Source: Methylococcales bacterium (GTDB taxonomy: Bacteria > Pseudomonadota > Gammaproteobacteria > Methylococcales > Methylomonadaceae). Taken from it: 64,000 bases of DNA. The DNA lies in the NCBI GenBank assembly GCA_026399075.1, contig JAPLRR010000083.1:62001-126000 (forward strand). Direction: 5' to 3'. The notes under the pieces are model-generated. The model was not told where the DNA came from and made no database searches. It saw only the letters and a list, made by a program, of their open reading frames with translations. Shown piece by piece: positions 27,694 through 37,795 of the stretch. How positions within the stretch are numbered: the first letter of the stretch is position 1; each line of letters opens with the position of its first letter. Both the position numbers and the translations under genes were made by a program.

Positions 27694-28892
27694 GAAAAAT
27701 ACAAAAAATTTGTGTTATCGGTTTGGGCTATATCGGCTTGCCAACTGCCGCCTTATTGGCCAATAGGGGCTATGAGATACATGGGGTAGATATAGACCAG
27801 CGCACAGTGGACATTATCAACCGGGGTGAAATCCACATTGTTGAGCCCGAACTGGACACGTTTGTCCAATCCGCCGTCAATTCCAGAAAACTGAAGGCCG
27901 ACACCCAACCGGCAGCAGCCGATGTTTTTATTATCGCGGTGCCGACACCGTTCCATGAAGGTTTTGTGCCCAATGTCGATTATGTCTCTGCGGCTACCTT
28001 AGCAATAGTGCCTTATATTAAGCCTGGCAATATCGTCATTCTGGAATCAACTTCGCCTGTGGGCACCACCGATATGGTTGCAGATTTGCTCAGCGGGCAG
28101 GGCATTGATGTTTCCACGATCTATATAGCCCATTGCCCGGAGCGGGTGCTGCCAGGCAAAATCATGAAAGAACTGGTGGAGAATGACCGCATTGTCGGCG
28201 GTACAACACCCGAAGCCACCCACATCACGGCGGCATTCTATCGGGATTTTGTCCAAGGTGAAGTCTTGGAAACCGATGCCAAAACAGCAGAAATGGCCAA
28301 ACTGACTGAAAACAGCTATCGGGACACCAACATTGCCTTTGCCAATGAGCTGTCCATTTTGTGTGATAAATTTGCCATTAATGTGTGGGAACTTATCCGC
28401 TTGGCCAATCGCCATCCGCGAGTCAATATCCTGCAACCTGGGGCTGGGGTTGGTGGTCATTGTATCGCCGTGGATCCTTGGTTTATTGTCCATAAAGGTG
28501 GTAAAGATGCCAAGCTGATCCGCACCGCCCGGGAGGTCAACAACTATAAAACTGAGTGGACGATAGAAAAGATCAAAAATGCCGCCCTGACATTTGCAAA
28601 CACCCATGGCAGACCAGCAAAAGTGGCATGTATGGGGTTGGCCTTTAAACCTGATATTGACGACTTAAGGGAGTCACCCGCTTTACACATCACCAAACGC
28701 CTTGTTAAGGAAGGTTTGGAGATTTTGGCGGTAGAACCCAATATAAGCAGCTATGAAGGCTTAAATCTAGTTGACCATAACGAGGCGGTCACCGCAGCGG
28801 ATATTGTCGTGTTTCTTGTGGCACACAAAGAATTTAAAGGTCTTAATGTTGGCAATAAGTTGGATTTTTGTGGGGTGGTGGATAATAACTAA
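27690..28892 (+). CDS. wecC: UDP-N-acetyl-D-mannosamine dehydrogenase
   Basis: The 400-residue enzyme oxidises UDP-ManNAc twice to UDP-ManNAcA using NAD. It has the N-terminal Rossmann motif [31 protein letters not shown], and the active-site Cys in [15 protein letters not shown], then the C-terminal [14 protein letters not shown]. Start at ATG 27690 overlaps the wecB stop. Downstream, 28921-28949 forms an imperfect 11-bp hairpin that may end the transcript. Confidence 0.94.
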   Translation: MRKIQKICVIGLGYIGLPTAALLANRGYEIHGVDIDQRTVDIINRGEIHIVEPELDTFVQSAVNSRKLKADTQPAAADVFIIAVPTPFHEGFVPNVDYVSAATLAIVPYIKPGNIVILESTSPVGTTDMVADLLSGQGIDVSTIYIAHCPERVLPGKIMKELVENDRIVGGTTPEATHITAAFYRDFVQGEVLETDAKTAEMAKLTENSYRDTNIAFANELSILCDKFAINVWELIRLANRHPRVNILQPGAGVGGHCIAVDPWFIVHKGGKDAKLIRTAREVNNYKTEWTIEKIKNAALTFANTHGRPAKVACMGLAFKPDIDDLRESPALHITKRLVKEGLEILAVEPNISSYEGLNLVDHNEAVTAADIVVFLVAHKEFKGLNVGNKLDFCGVVDNN

Positions 28893-28920
28893 GCGCAGTC
28901 CACGATCACAATTCTTAGGA

Positions 28921-28949
28921 AATGCGGCGGTCAGTCACACCGCTGCATT
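28921..28949. terminator. Hairpin between convergent wecC and a small membrane gene
   Basis: AATGCGGCGGT pairs with ACCGCTGCATT (one mismatch) around a 7-nt loop, 28 bases after the wecC stop. It has no T tract. Confidence 0.45.
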
Positions 28950-29018
28950 ACCCCCCTGATGATTATTTCCTGCAATGGATTACTCCAGCATTGGCCGCAG
29001 CCCAACGGCTATAAGGGG

Positions 29019-29405
29019 TTAGTGGGTATGCCAAAGTGCCCAAATGACGACACCGTCAATTATCACGTGTAGAGCCAAGGTGATTTGCAGGCGGAATTTC
29101 AAGCCATCTTCTGATAAGGCATTTTGCAGATAGGTGCTTGCAAACAACTTTTCTTTGGATTTAAGCCGTATCTCATCCCTTATCCCAAGTACCAGTTTTG
29201 TTGCTTGCCACAGTACCGCAAGGTTGCAGGAAAAAAATACCATCGTACCCAAGGAAACCCCCTTAGCTTCCAAAGGCAGCAGCCCTAGTTTCCCTGAAAA
29301 AAGCCAGCCCCCCACTGCAAACACCGCTATAGACCAGTAAGTCCAGTAAGCGTTAATACGTGTTTCAAGTTTCTCATGTAAATCGAACAGGTCTTTTAAG
29401 TCCAT
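29019..29405 (-). CDS. Small membrane protein of unknown function
   Basis: The 128-residue product has a charged N-terminal helix (DLKDLFDLHEKLETR) and three hydrophobic segments, around residues 20-37, 48-68 and 106-125. The central loop is basic and helical (LGIRDEIRLKSKEKL). No family is recognised. It lies 15 bp downstream of the STAS-like gene on the same strand, so the two may be co-transcribed. Confidence 0.5.
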   Translation of the reverse strand: MDLKDLFDLHEKLETRINAYWTYWSIAVFAVGGWLFSGKLGLLPLEAKGVSLGTMVFFSCNLAVLWQATKLVLGIRDEIRLKSKEKLFASTYLQNALSEDGLKFRLQITLALHVIIDGVVIWALWHTH

Positions 29406-29420
29406 AGGGCATCCAATTGG

Positions 29421-29783
29421 TCAAGATTTCAACCAGGCTAGTGCAGTGTCAGTGTCAGGGAATATTTTTACATCAAACCCCCTGTTTAAACAGGCGGTTT
29501 CATAAAATTTCACTTGTTCTTTGGATGAATCTAGGTTGGGCAATACCAAGGCCTCTTTCATTTTTCTCAAGTCCAATGATTCAAAAAGTGAAATGATATA
29601 ATACAGATCAGCCAAGGTATGTCCGCCAAGCATGGTGCTACAATCGGCTAAAATCAATAGGGTATTGTTGTCTTTAGAAAGTGTATTTGAGGCGAGCAGA
29701 GCCTCTTTTAATTCTGTTGCCGAAACCGTGCCTATAAAGGCGAGTTCTATGATGTTATTGTTTAGTTTTGTAGTCCAAGCCAT
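29421..29783 (-). CDS. STAS/SpoIIAA-like small protein
   Basis: The 120-residue product starts at ATG 29783. Its alternating pattern (a beta hairpin IIELAFIGTVS, helix, then TLLILADCSTML and late VKIFPDTDTALAWL) fits the STAS/SpoIIAA-like fold in which the last strand and helix end in a conserved ALAWL. Such proteins often act as partner-binding or lipid-binding modules. Assignment rests on fold rhythm only, with no catalytic or phosphorylation site identified. Confidence 0.5.
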   Translation of the reverse strand: MAWTTKLNNNIIELAFIGTVSATELKEALLASNTLSKDNNTLLILADCSTMLGGHTLADLYYIISLFESLDLRKMKEALVLPNLDSSKEQVKFYETACLNRGFDVKIFPDTDTALAWLKS

Positions 29784-30071
29784 GGTGTTTTGTTTTGTCC
29801 AGCAAACAGAGCAAGTAATAGGGGATCTAAGGGACGTGTATAAAATATTGTGCCACTGAAAAAGAACACTTGGTATTTGTAGGGGATGATTTGCCGCCCC
29901 CACAACTACCCACATTAATCCACGCGTACCCCTAACCAGCTTAGCAATGTTTTAAAATCACGCCAAGCCATTTATACCACACCCAGCAAACCAAACCCAA
30001 AAAAGCCTTGCCCTACAATTTATGTTACCCTGTAACCATTCGTTTAACTGTTACTAAACCCCTCAGCCGCC

Positions 30072-31679
30072 ATGAATTCGCCCACTAAAATCACCCATCT
30101 TGATGCCTTAAATTTTGATAATTGTTTTGTCCGTGAGTTGCCTGCTGATCCTGATCCCGGCAATACCCGCCGCCAAGTGTTGGGGGCCTGTTATTCCAAG
30201 GTGTTGCCTACGCCAGTGGCCAAGCCAATTGGCGTGGCGGTGGCCAAGGAAGTGGCGGACTTGTTGGATTTAAGTGATCAGTTGTGTGCCAGTGATGATT
30301 TTGTCCAAGTGTTTGTCGGCAACCGTTTGGCGCAAGGTATGGACGCTTATGCGATGTGTTATGGTGGGCATCAGTTTGGGATGTGGGCAGGGCAGTTGGG
30401 TGATGGCCGGGCGATCAATTTGGGTGAGGTGATCAATCGTAATGGTGAGCGTTGGGCCTTGCAGTTGAAAGGGGCGGGGGCGACGCCGTATTCGCGTAAC
30501 GCCGATGGTTTGGCGGTGTTGCGGTCGTCGGTGCGGGAATTTTTGTGTAGTGAGGCGATGTTCCATTTAGGTGTGCCGACTACCCGCGCCTTGAGTTTGA
30601 CTTTAACAGGTGAGTTTGTCGTTAGGGACATGTTTTATGATGGCAACCCCAAGGCCGAATTGGGCGCGGTGGTGTGCCGGGTCGCACCCAGTTTTACCCG
30701 TTTTGGCAATTTCCAGATTTTAACTGCGCAGCGTAACCCTGCTTTACTCAAACAATTGGCGGATTACACGATACGTACCGATTTTCCGCATTTGGGCGAG
30801 CCTAGCCCAGACGTATATGTCGCCTGGTTTGCCGAAGTGTGCCAACGCACAGCGGCGATGATTGTGCACTGGCAGCGCGTGGGGTTTGTGCACGGTGTGA
30901 TGAACACGGACAATATGTCGATATTGGGCCTTACGATTGATTACGGCCCTTATGGTTGGCTGGAAAATTATGATCCGGATTGGACACCCAACACCACCGA
31001 TTCGGGTGAGCGGCGTTACCGCTATGCCCATCAGCCACAAATTGCCTTTTGGAATTTAGGCCAGTTGGCGAACGCCATTTTTCCGTTGCTGGGTGTGGCT
31101 CCGCCTTTACAACAGGCCTTGGCAAGTTATACCGAATATTTTGAGCAAGGCTGGCAAGCGATGATGGCCGACAAATTGGGCTTGTTGGCGTATCAGCCCG
31201 CAACCGATGATGAGTTGTGCAGTAGTTTGTTAGGCTTGTTGGCGAAGGTTGAAACGGATATGACTATTTTTTATCGGCAATTGGCAGAACTTTCAGCCCA
31301 TCAGGCGGTGTCGGATGAGGCGCTGATTGCGCCCTTGCTGCTGGCGTATTACCGCCCTGAACAACTTACCGCTGATTATAAGGCGCAATTGCTGCAATGG
31401 TTACGGGACTATTTGGCCCGTTTGCAGCAAGATGGGCTTGCCGATGACACTAAAAAAGCCCGGATGAATGCCGTCAACCCCAAGTATGTGCTACGCAATT
31501 ATTTGGCGCAGTTGGCGATAGACCAAGCTGAACAAGGCGATTTTTCTATGATCCACAAGCTGTTGGATTGTTTGCGCCATCCTTATGACGAACAGCCGGA
31601 ATACCAGGAGTTTGCCGAAAAGCGACCTGATTGGGCTAGGCAACGGCCGGGTTGTTCGATGTTATCTTGTAGTTCTTAA
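30072..31679 (+). CDS. selO: Protein adenylyltransferase SelO (YdiU)
   Basis: The 535-residue pseudokinase transfers AMP to protein Ser, Thr or Tyr, linked in bacteria to redox stress. Landmarks: YGGHQFGMWAGQLGDGRA near residue 95, LQLKGAGATPYSRNADG, SSVREFLCSEAM, VHGVMNTDNMSILGLTIDYGP, and a C-terminal cysteine tail GCSMLSCSS. In eukaryotes that end carries selenocysteine; here it is Cys. Monocistronic as far as can be seen. Confidence 0.94.
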   Translation: MNSPTKITHLDALNFDNCFVRELPADPDPGNTRRQVLGACYSKVLPTPVAKPIGVAVAKEVADLLDLSDQLCASDDFVQVFVGNRLAQGMDAYAMCYGGHQFGMWAGQLGDGRAINLGEVINRNGERWALQLKGAGATPYSRNADGLAVLRSSVREFLCSEAMFHLGVPTTRALSLTLTGEFVVRDMFYDGNPKAELGAVVCRVAPSFTRFGNFQILTAQRNPALLKQLADYTIRTDFPHLGEPSPDVYVAWFAEVCQRTAAMIVHWQRVGFVHGVMNTDNMSILGLTIDYGPYGWLENYDPDWTPNTTDSGERRYRYAHQPQIAFWNLGQLANAIFPLLGVAPPLQQALASYTEYFEQGWQAMMADKLGLLAYQPATDDELCSSLLGLLAKVETDMTIFYRQLAELSAHQAVSDEALIAPLLLAYYRPEQLTADYKAQLLQWLRDYLARLQQDGLADDTKKARMNAVNPKYVLRNYLAQLAIDQAEQGDFSMIHKLLDCLRHPYDEQPEYQEFAEKRPDWARQRPGCSMLSCSS

Positions 31680-31779
31680 ACGATTTGTAGGATAAAATAA
31701 CCTTATCTGGATTGGGACTGTTAATGGGTGTTAGTGTACAGCTTAATCCATTCGCTAACATTTGATGAGGATTACCTAC

Positions 31780-33843
31780 ATGTCGAATAAATCCCCAAAA
31801 TACGCTTTGTTGGTTACTGGTTTATTGGCTGTTGTTGCCTTGGGGCCAGTGTCAGCGGCCTCTGTGAACCCTTATTCGCCTAAGATTAATTTTAAAGACT
31901 TTGTCAGCCAATCAAAAAAGCTGAAGCCGCAAAAAATCGCTTCCAATTTAGCTTTGGCTAATTTACTGGCCAAACGTCACACTAACCATTACGCCAATTA
32001 TTTTCTTAAGTCGTCTACACAACCGGGTGTTTTTAACATGGTGGCGAATGACAGCTCAGGTGGTGCAGAGCTGTCACATACCGATACCAATATCCAAGTG
32101 CAAGGCGTGGATGAGTCGGATTTGCTTAAGGTGGGTGATGATGGCTATATCTACCAAGTTTACAATAATCAAGTCCGCATCATTAAAGGCTTTCCTGTGG
32201 CTGACTTGAACCAAGTGGCAACGCTGACTTTTTCCGACAGTAACTTTTACCCTACTGGCATCTATATTAAAGCTGGTAAGTTGGTGGTCTTAGGTTCTTC
32301 TTGGCAAATGGCGACACAAACTAAAATGGCAAACCCGGCCATTGTTGCCATCGACGATTATAATCCAGGCTGGTATTGGAGAGGCACCCAACAGGCGCGG
32401 GTGTTGATTTATGATTTGGCTGACCACACCAAACCTACGCTAGTGCGCGATGTCGCCATAGACGGGGATTTTTTGGATTCACGTGTCGTGGGTGATAATT
32501 TATATTTTATTACCCGTTCTTACCCTGATTTTTATCGGATTATTGCCCAAACAAAATATAAGGCCAACACCTTGGCGGCAAAACCAGCGACGATGTTGCC
32601 GACTATCAGTGACACGAAAAAAGGCAAAATCGCCAAGAAAACCTTGGCGCTTAAAGATCTGTCGTATTTTCCTGATTTTGTGGAGCCCAATTATGTCATG
32701 GCCAGCAGCCTCAACTTGGCGCATCCTGAGCAGGCTTTAAACACCAAAGCCTATTTGGGGGCAGGGGAACTGGTTTATGCCAGCCAAAAAAGCCTGTATT
32801 TGTCTGCATCCAACTATAATTTTGATTCGGCTACTGTCGATGCTTATTTTAGCTACAACCCCAGTACGCAAATTTATAAGTACGCCATCAATAATGGCCA
32901 AATTGCTTTTGAAGCAGCGGGCCAAGTGGCGGGTACGGCACTTAACCAATTTTCCATGGATGAAAATGGCGATTATTTCCGTATTGCCACTACCAGCCAA
33001 AACTGGAATGCTGCCGGCAATGCGTCCACAAGCTCGCTGTTTGTGTTGGATAAAAACATGACAACCGTGGGTAAAATTGAAAACCTGGCTAAGGGCGAGC
33101 AAATTTATGCCACACGCTTTTTAGGCGACCGTTGTTATATCGTCACCTTTAAGCTGGTAGATCCCTTATTTGCGATTGATTTATCTACCCCAACCCAGCC
33201 CAAGGTGCTAGGCGAGTTGAAAATCCCCGGCTACAGCAATTATCTGCATCCTTATGATGAAACCCACCTGATTGGTTTTGGCAAGGACGCGGCGGTTTAC
33301 CAGTCTGAACAAGCCAATTCAGACCAGTTTTGGGCAGGCGGTTCGGCATTTTACCAAGGCTTGAAAGTTGCCTTGTTTGATGTGGCCGATATGGCCAACC
33401 CGAAAGAATTGCATAGTATTACGATAGGCGACCGGGGCAGCCTATCGCCGTTGTTGTGGAACCATAAGGCCTTGTATTGGGATGCCGAACGGCATTTGTT
33501 TGGTTTTCCGGTTGATTTGGCTGCCTTGGCGGGTGGCTTTGATGCCACGAAACCGTGGCAATATGGCTTGCCAGTTTATCAAGGTGCGTACATCTATCAA
33601 GTCAGTCCTGAAAACGGCTTTACCTTACAAGCAAAGCTTAGCCAAATACCTGAAGATAAAAAACCCGTCCATGTGGCTAATGAAGGCTATGAATATGGCT
33701 ATTGGGACTTGGATACCAGCGACTATTTTGTTGATCGGATATTACGTATCGACAATAGTTTATATACCGTTTCCAACAAGCAAGTCAGTGTTTATGGTTT
33801 AAGTGATTTTGGCTTGCAGGCCAGTTTGCCGCTTACGCCTTAA
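31780..33843 (+). CDS. Secreted beta-propeller domain protein
   Basis: The 687-residue protein starts at ATG 31780, nine bases after GATGAGG. A signal peptide occupies residues 1-29 (ends VSAAS). The remainder has the features of the secreted C-terminal beta-propeller family (COG4880 type): TNIQVQGVDESDLLKVGDDGYIYQVYNNQVRIIKGF in pieces, ARVLIYDLAD, DSRVVGDNLYFITR and AVYQ. The block GVDESDLLK is the family's hallmark. Role unknown; often proposed as a surface or periplasmic binding protein. It follows selO by 100 bp but has its own ribosome site and a terminator behind it. Confidence 0.75.
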   Translation: MSNKSPKYALLVTGLLAVVALGPVSAASVNPYSPKINFKDFVSQSKKLKPQKIASNLALANLLAKRHTNHYANYFLKSSTQPGVFNMVANDSSGGAELSHTDTNIQVQGVDESDLLKVGDDGYIYQVYNNQVRIIKGFPVADLNQVATLTFSDSNFYPTGIYIKAGKLVVLGSSWQMATQTKMANPAIVAIDDYNPGWYWRGTQQARVLIYDLADHTKPTLVRDVAIDGDFLDSRVVGDNLYFITRSYPDFYRIIAQTKYKANTLAAKPATMLPTISDTKKGKIAKKTLALKDLSYFPDFVEPNYVMASSLNLAHPEQALNTKAYLGAGELVYASQKSLYLSASNYNFDSATVDAYFSYNPSTQIYKYAINNGQIAFEAAGQVAGTALNQFSMDENGDYFRIATTSQNWNAAGNASTSSLFVLDKNMTTVGKIENLAKGEQIYATRFLGDRCYIVTFKLVDPLFAIDLSTPTQPKVLGELKIPGYSNYLHPYDETHLIGFGKDAAVYQSEQANSDQFWAGGSAFYQGLKVALFDVADMANPKELHSITIGDRGSLSPLLWNHKALYWDAERHLFGFPVDLAALAGGFDATKPWQYGLPVYQGAYIYQVSPENGFTLQAKLSQIPEDKKPVHVANEGYEYGYWDLDTSDYFVDRILRIDNSLYTVSNKQVSVYGLSDFGLQASLPLTP

Positions 33844-33852
33844 CCTTACTGG

Positions 33853-33891
33853 AAACCATTCACTTCTTAAAAAAATGGAAGTGAATGGTTT
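33853..33891. terminator. Bidirectional terminator between convergent genes
   Basis: A perfect 14-bp stem (AAACCATTCACTTC with GAAGTGAATGGTTT) around an 11-nt loop, with A-rich and T-rich flanks on both sides, 10 bases after the propeller gene's stop and 25 bases before the end of the opposing gene. Confidence 0.8.
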
Positions 33892-33915
33892 TATTCTACT
33901 GAACTGCCTGCCGCC

Positions 33916-34926
33916 TTATTTTTGCCTAAGGTTTTTGAGTATTTCTTCTAAGGGCACTAGGTTCATCGTCATCCGAAACAACACCGCGTTATTTTCCAAT
34001 AAGCCGTAACACTGGTAGGTTCTTAGCTGGATATTGGTTTGGTTTAAGGTGTTGGCTGCGGATTCAGGAAGTTGTTTTACCAGAATATGCAGTGTGGCAT
34101 TATTTTTTAGCTGCTTTAAATATTCGCGGTCTAGCGAGATTTCATGGGAGGTATAAACCATGGGGTTGAGCTTAAAGTCATGGTTTTCCAATTGCGCTTT
34201 TTCCAATAAAGCCCCCGACGTTAGGCTGCAAGGGAATACTTCCGGGTACTTGGCGGTGTGGGATAGTTCATCAAAATAATCGGATTGTTCGGCCAAAGAT
34301 CCTGATAAGAAATTTTTGGCGGCCCCATTGTTCATAAATTTCCGTTTCAGGAAATAGTTTGTGCCAGGGATGAAGGACACATCAGGGATTCCATTCAGGT
34401 CAGGTAGCTGGTCAAAAGGGGTGTCGGGCAAAAACAGCGGAGCCTGGGTTTCTTTTTTATAGCCCAGCAATACTGTCTTGCCATCGGATTTCATGGTGAT
34501 GCGGTTACACAGCGTCAGTTGGGGGATGGTCTTGATCAGGGTTTTTTTTATGTCCAGATAAACAGGAGTCCGAGGCCGCACCGCATTCACAAAGGTGATT
34601 TGGTAATTGCTAAAACGCAGTGAGTTTTCAGCAATGATCCCGTTTTCGTGATGTGCCAAGCGATGCAGGCGTATTTGGTGTTCAATCAGCGTGTTGAGCT
34701 GATAGCCCAAAACTATCGGGCCCTTAAACGGGTTATGGGTAATTTGTAACCATTTATGTTTGTCATGGAACAAATTGAAGTCATCGGTGGCATTACGCGC
34801 CACTTCGATATGGATCTGGTCGAACGTGTAGGGCTGGTCTTTCATGGTCATCGGCAGGAATGGGTGATTAGGGCGGCGGAAATATTGCGGCAGTGGTTTT
34901 TTTGCGCGGGCTGGTCGCTGCATCAT
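33916..34926 (-). CDS. Hotdog-fold (MaoC-like) protein of unknown substrate
   Basis: The product is up to 336 residues. After a basic N-terminus, a MaoC/FAS-type hotdog module appears: a segment with NATDDFNLFHDKHKW, then PFKGPIVLGYQLNTLIEHQI, matching the hydratase pattern of D...N..H followed by G.I..G. A second half (about 190-330) may be a second hotdog repeat. Family members act on acyl-CoA or acyl-ACP. ATG 34926 is given, but ATG 34848 or 34842 would start nearer the domain. It sits at the end of the gshA-cysH-glutaredoxin run. Confidence 0.5.
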   Translation of the reverse strand: MMQRPARAKKPLPQYFRRPNHPFLPMTMKDQPYTFDQIHIEVARNATDDFNLFHDKHKWLQITHNPFKGPIVLGYQLNTLIEHQIRLHRLAHHENGIIAENSLRFSNYQITFVNAVRPRTPVYLDIKKTLIKTIPQLTLCNRITMKSDGKTVLLGYKKETQAPLFLPDTPFDQLPDLNGIPDVSFIPGTNYFLKRKFMNNGAAKNFLSGSLAEQSDYFDELSHTAKYPEVFPCSLTSGALLEKAQLENHDFKLNPMVYTSHEISLDREYLKQLKNNATLHILVKQLPESAANTLNQTNIQLRTYQCYGLLENNAVLFRMTMNLVPLEEILKNLRQK

Positions 34927-34941
34927 CCCTAGAGTGCGGAC

Positions 34942-35292
34942 TTATTCTGACGATAAGGCCGCATCAATTTTATCTGGGGAATAACCTTGGATAACCGTGT
35001 CGTTAATGACAATGATCGGCACCCCGTTTGCCCCCAACTTTTGGTAGGCGGCTTGGCCTGCGCCGGTATGCTCTACATCAATGTCCTCATAGGCAATATC
35101 ATTGTCGGCAAAATAGCGGCGGGTTTTGGCGCAATAACCACACCAAACGGTGGAATAGAGCGTGACCTTATCATCACCTGGCACACGCGCCGGCTTGGGT
35201 GGCGGCGGGTTTAGCCAAGCATTTATCGCCTCTTGGTTTTGGTATAGCCCGCCCATCAGGGCAATCAACAGCAGAAAGATTGGTCTTGGCAT
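34942..35292 (-). CDS. Membrane-anchored or exported glutaredoxin-like protein
   Basis: The 116-residue protein has an N-terminal hydrophobic segment (PRPIFLLLIALMGGLY), a proline-rich linker, then a glutaredoxin domain with active site WCGYCAK and the cis-proline region NGVPIIVIND, followed by IQGYS. It would reduce disulfides or transfer electrons facing the periplasm. ATG 35292 is chosen; it follows the cysH stop by 14 bp, so co-transcription with cysH is likely. Confidence 0.75.
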   Translation of the reverse strand: MPRPIFLLLIALMGGLYQNQEAINAWLNPPPPKPARVPGDDKVTLYSTVWCGYCAKTRRYFADNDIAYEDIDVEHTGAGQAAYQKLGANGVPIIVINDTVIQGYSPDKIDAALSSE

Positions 35293-35306
35293 GGCAGGTG
35301 GAAAGG

Positions 35307-36032
35307 TCAGTTTTCTTTTATATTTCCGGCATGTAGGCCGCATTCTTTTTTAGCGCCTGCTTCCCACCACCAACGTCCGGCGCGTTCATGTTGGTTGGGC
35401 AGCACTGGTCGGGTGCAGGGTTCACAGCCGATGCTGATAAAGCCATGCTGATGCAAGTCATTATAAGGCACTTGATACGCTTCTATATAATCCCAAACTT
35501 GCGCCGACGTCCAATTTATCAAGGGATTGAATTTTATCAGCGGCTGTCCTGGGCTAGAAAACGCACTGTCCACCTGCACCTCAGGAATCGTTTGGCGGGT
35601 ATCCAAGCTTTGGTCTTTGCGTTGGCCGGTAATCCACGCATCGACGTGGGCCAGTTTGCGTTTCAAGGGTTCAACTTTTCGGATACCGCAGCATTCTTGG
35701 TGGCCATCTTCGTAAAAGCTAAACAAGCCCTTGGCTTTAACAAAACTATCCAATTCATCGCGGTTGGGCGTCAGCAGCTCAATGTCGATTTGGTAATGTT
35801 TCCTGACTTTTTCAATAAAGCGGTAAGTTTCGGGGTGTAAACGCCCAGTATCCAAAGAAAACACTTGGATATCTTTTCTGATGGCCAAGGCCATATCAAT
35901 CAACACCACATCTTCCGCACCGCTAAATGAGATGGCAATATTATCAAACTGCGCCAATGCTTTCTTTAAGATAGTGCGTGGGTTTTTATCGGCCAATTCG
36001 GCTTGTAACGGTAAAATATCAAAGGGGGTCAT
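35307..36032 (-). CDS. cysH: APS/PAPS reductase of the iron-sulfur type (CysH)
   Basis: The 241-residue enzyme reduces adenylyl sulfate (or PAPS) to sulfite for assimilation. It has [14 protein letters not shown] (the PP-motif region), [13 protein letters not shown], the Cys pair in HQECCGIRK, the CxxC in GCEPCTRP, and the catalytic C-terminal KKECGLH. The paired CC and CxxC ligate a 4Fe-4S cluster, which marks the APS-reductase form rather than the PAPS form. Start at ATG 36032. Confidence 0.92.
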   Translation of the reverse strand: MTPFDILPLQAELADKNPRTILKKALAQFDNIAISFSGAEDVVLIDMALAIRKDIQVFSLDTGRLHPETYRFIEKVRKHYQIDIELLTPNRDELDSFVKAKGLFSFYEDGHQECCGIRKVEPLKRKLAHVDAWITGQRKDQSLDTRQTIPEVQVDSAFSSPGQPLIKFNPLINWTSAQVWDYIEAYQVPYNDLHQHGFISIGCEPCTRPVLPNQHERAGRWWWEAGAKKECGLHAGNIKEN

Positions 36033-36118
36033 AGGCCTTGGGATTGATGGGTTGTGAATTTTCGTGGGGTAGGTCGGGATACAGGCTAAGCGTGTACCCT
36101 GAAACCTAACCCAAGTCA

Positions 36119-37705
36119 TTAGGTTTGGGAAAAATACTGCTTCAAAAACATTTTGAAAGGGATTTGCTCTTTGCTTTCCATCGTTTGTTGTTTTGCCAAA
36201 GATTGCTTTGCCATTTCCTGAAATTGTTCGGTTTGGCTGTCATTTAGCTTGTTGGCGCTAAAATGTCCGGCATGTTCAGCAGATTTGCTTAAGGCAAAAC
36301 GGCTAAAAGGTTGGCCTGTGCGCGTCATTTCCGCCAAAATTCGGGCGGATGCGGTCAAATTAGGGTTGGCCACTAAGGATTGTTGCTCTACCAAAGCTGC
36401 GCTATAGGGTTTGTCAGTATTTTGCCCATCAAGAATTACACATACTGGTTGCATGGATTCCATTATTTCTGTAGCCCAGTCTTGCAACACGATTTTTTGT
36501 AGGCCATTGTCCAGCTCCAGCCCCGGCCTTCTGCCAAAATTGGCAACGGCTAGTTGGTTGGCATTATTGCGTTTATGGTCTTGGTCAGACATCGGCGGGC
36601 TGTCATTTAACAGACAGGTCAGCAACAGGGCTTCTATAAAGCGGGCTTTCGCTTCGTCTATCCCAATAGGATTGAACAAATCCAAGTCTAGGGAGCGCAT
36701 TTCCACATAGCGCACACCACGTTTTTTTAGTGCCAGCGTCGGTTTTTCACCCGAGTTTATGATTTGCTTGGGGCGTATCGTGCTGTAAAACTCGTTTTCA
36801 ATTTGCAGGATATTGCTGTTTAGTTGGCGGTATTGCCCTTTAACCTCGACGCCAATTTTTTCATAGTCAGGGTAGGGGGTTGTTATGGCCTTGCTTAGGC
36901 TGTCAACGTAACCGGCCAAAGAATTGTAGTTAATTCTCAAATTGGCTTGGTTGTTGCTTTTATAGCCGATATCACTCATGCGTAAGGAAGTCGCATAAGG
37001 GTGGAACAGTGTGCCCGCGTCAAATTCTTCAAATTGTTTCATTAAAGCCGGGCGGCTTTTGAAGAAATTTTTACAGATTGCCGGCGAAGCGCCAAACAAG
37101 TATAAGATCAACCAGCCAATGCGCTGGAAGTTCCTGATTAAACCGAAGTAGGCTTCGGAAGTGAATTGCTCCAAATTGAGCGGGCTTTGCGCTTGCCGAT
37201 GTAAGGCGATAAACAAAGCCTTGGGTACGGAATAATTAAAATGGATGCCAGCTATGGCTTGCATAGTCCGTCCGTAGCGGTGCCAGAGGCCATGGCGGTA
37301 GACGTGTTTCATGCGGCCTATATTGGATGTCCCGTATTCGGCGATGGGGATGCTCTCATCCCCATTAATGCCGCAAGGCATACTGGCTCCCAATAAGGTT
37401 TCATTGTCCAGGTTGTCATAGACAAACTGATGTAATGCCTTTAAATACTCCAGGGTGTCAGTTATGTTGGGAAATGGCGGGGTAATCAGTTCAATGAGTG
37501 CTTCCGAATAGTCGGTGGTGATGTGCGGATGGGTGAGCGCCGAGCCAAGTGCCTCAGGATGCGGCGTATGGGCTATAAAACCATTGCTTCCTATACGCAG
37601 GCTTTCTTTTTCTATGCCTTTTAGCCCCCCGGTGAGCAGGTGTTGCTGGCCGTTTGCCAGAAGTTGCTCCAAATGAGTTGAAAGCTTATTGTTATAATGA
37701 GTCAT
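36119..37705 (-). CDS. gshA: Glutamate-cysteine ligase
   Basis: The 528-residue enzyme joins glutamate and cysteine, the first step to glutathione. Gammaproteobacterial GshA blocks are present: [10 protein letters not shown] (residues 29-38), [40 protein letters not shown]-like [12 protein letters not shown], and [20 protein letters not shown]. It lies 86 bp upstream of cysH on the same strand, grouping cysteine supply and glutathione. The upstream region shared with recQ has TATAAT-like boxes facing both ways (37735-37740 on plus, 37747-37752 on minus). Confidence 0.94.
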   Translation of the reverse strand: MTHYNNKLSTHLEQLLANGQQHLLTGGLKGIEKESLRIGSNGFIAHTPHPEALGSALTHPHITTDYSEALIELITPPFPNITDTLEYLKALHQFVYDNLDNETLLGASMPCGINGDESIPIAEYGTSNIGRMKHVYRHGLWHRYGRTMQAIAGIHFNYSVPKALFIALHRQAQSPLNLEQFTSEAYFGLIRNFQRIGWLILYLFGASPAICKNFFKSRPALMKQFEEFDAGTLFHPYATSLRMSDIGYKSNNQANLRINYNSLAGYVDSLSKAITTPYPDYEKIGVEVKGQYRQLNSNILQIENEFYSTIRPKQIINSGEKPTLALKKRGVRYVEMRSLDLDLFNPIGIDEAKARFIEALLLTCLLNDSPPMSDQDHKRNNANQLAVANFGRRPGLELDNGLQKIVLQDWATEIMESMQPVCVILDGQNTDKPYSAALVEQQSLVANPNLTASARILAEMTRTGQPFSRFALSKSAEHAGHFSANKLNDSQTEQFQEMAKQSLAKQQTMESKEQIPFKMFLKQYFSQT

Positions 37706-37734
37706 AGAGTGGGCGTGTGTTCCCTGCTGTCCTG

Positions 37735-37752
37735 TATAATTTGCGTATTATA
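37735..37752. promoter_or_regulatory. Divergent -10-like boxes between gshA and recQ
   Basis: TATAAT at 37735-37740 reads toward recQ and the reverse complement of ATTATA at 37747-37752 reads toward gshA. The -35 regions are not convincing. Confidence 0.35.
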
Positions 37753-37795
37753 AAGGGTTTAACGGATAGACGGAATATTATCATGAGGGTTCGTG

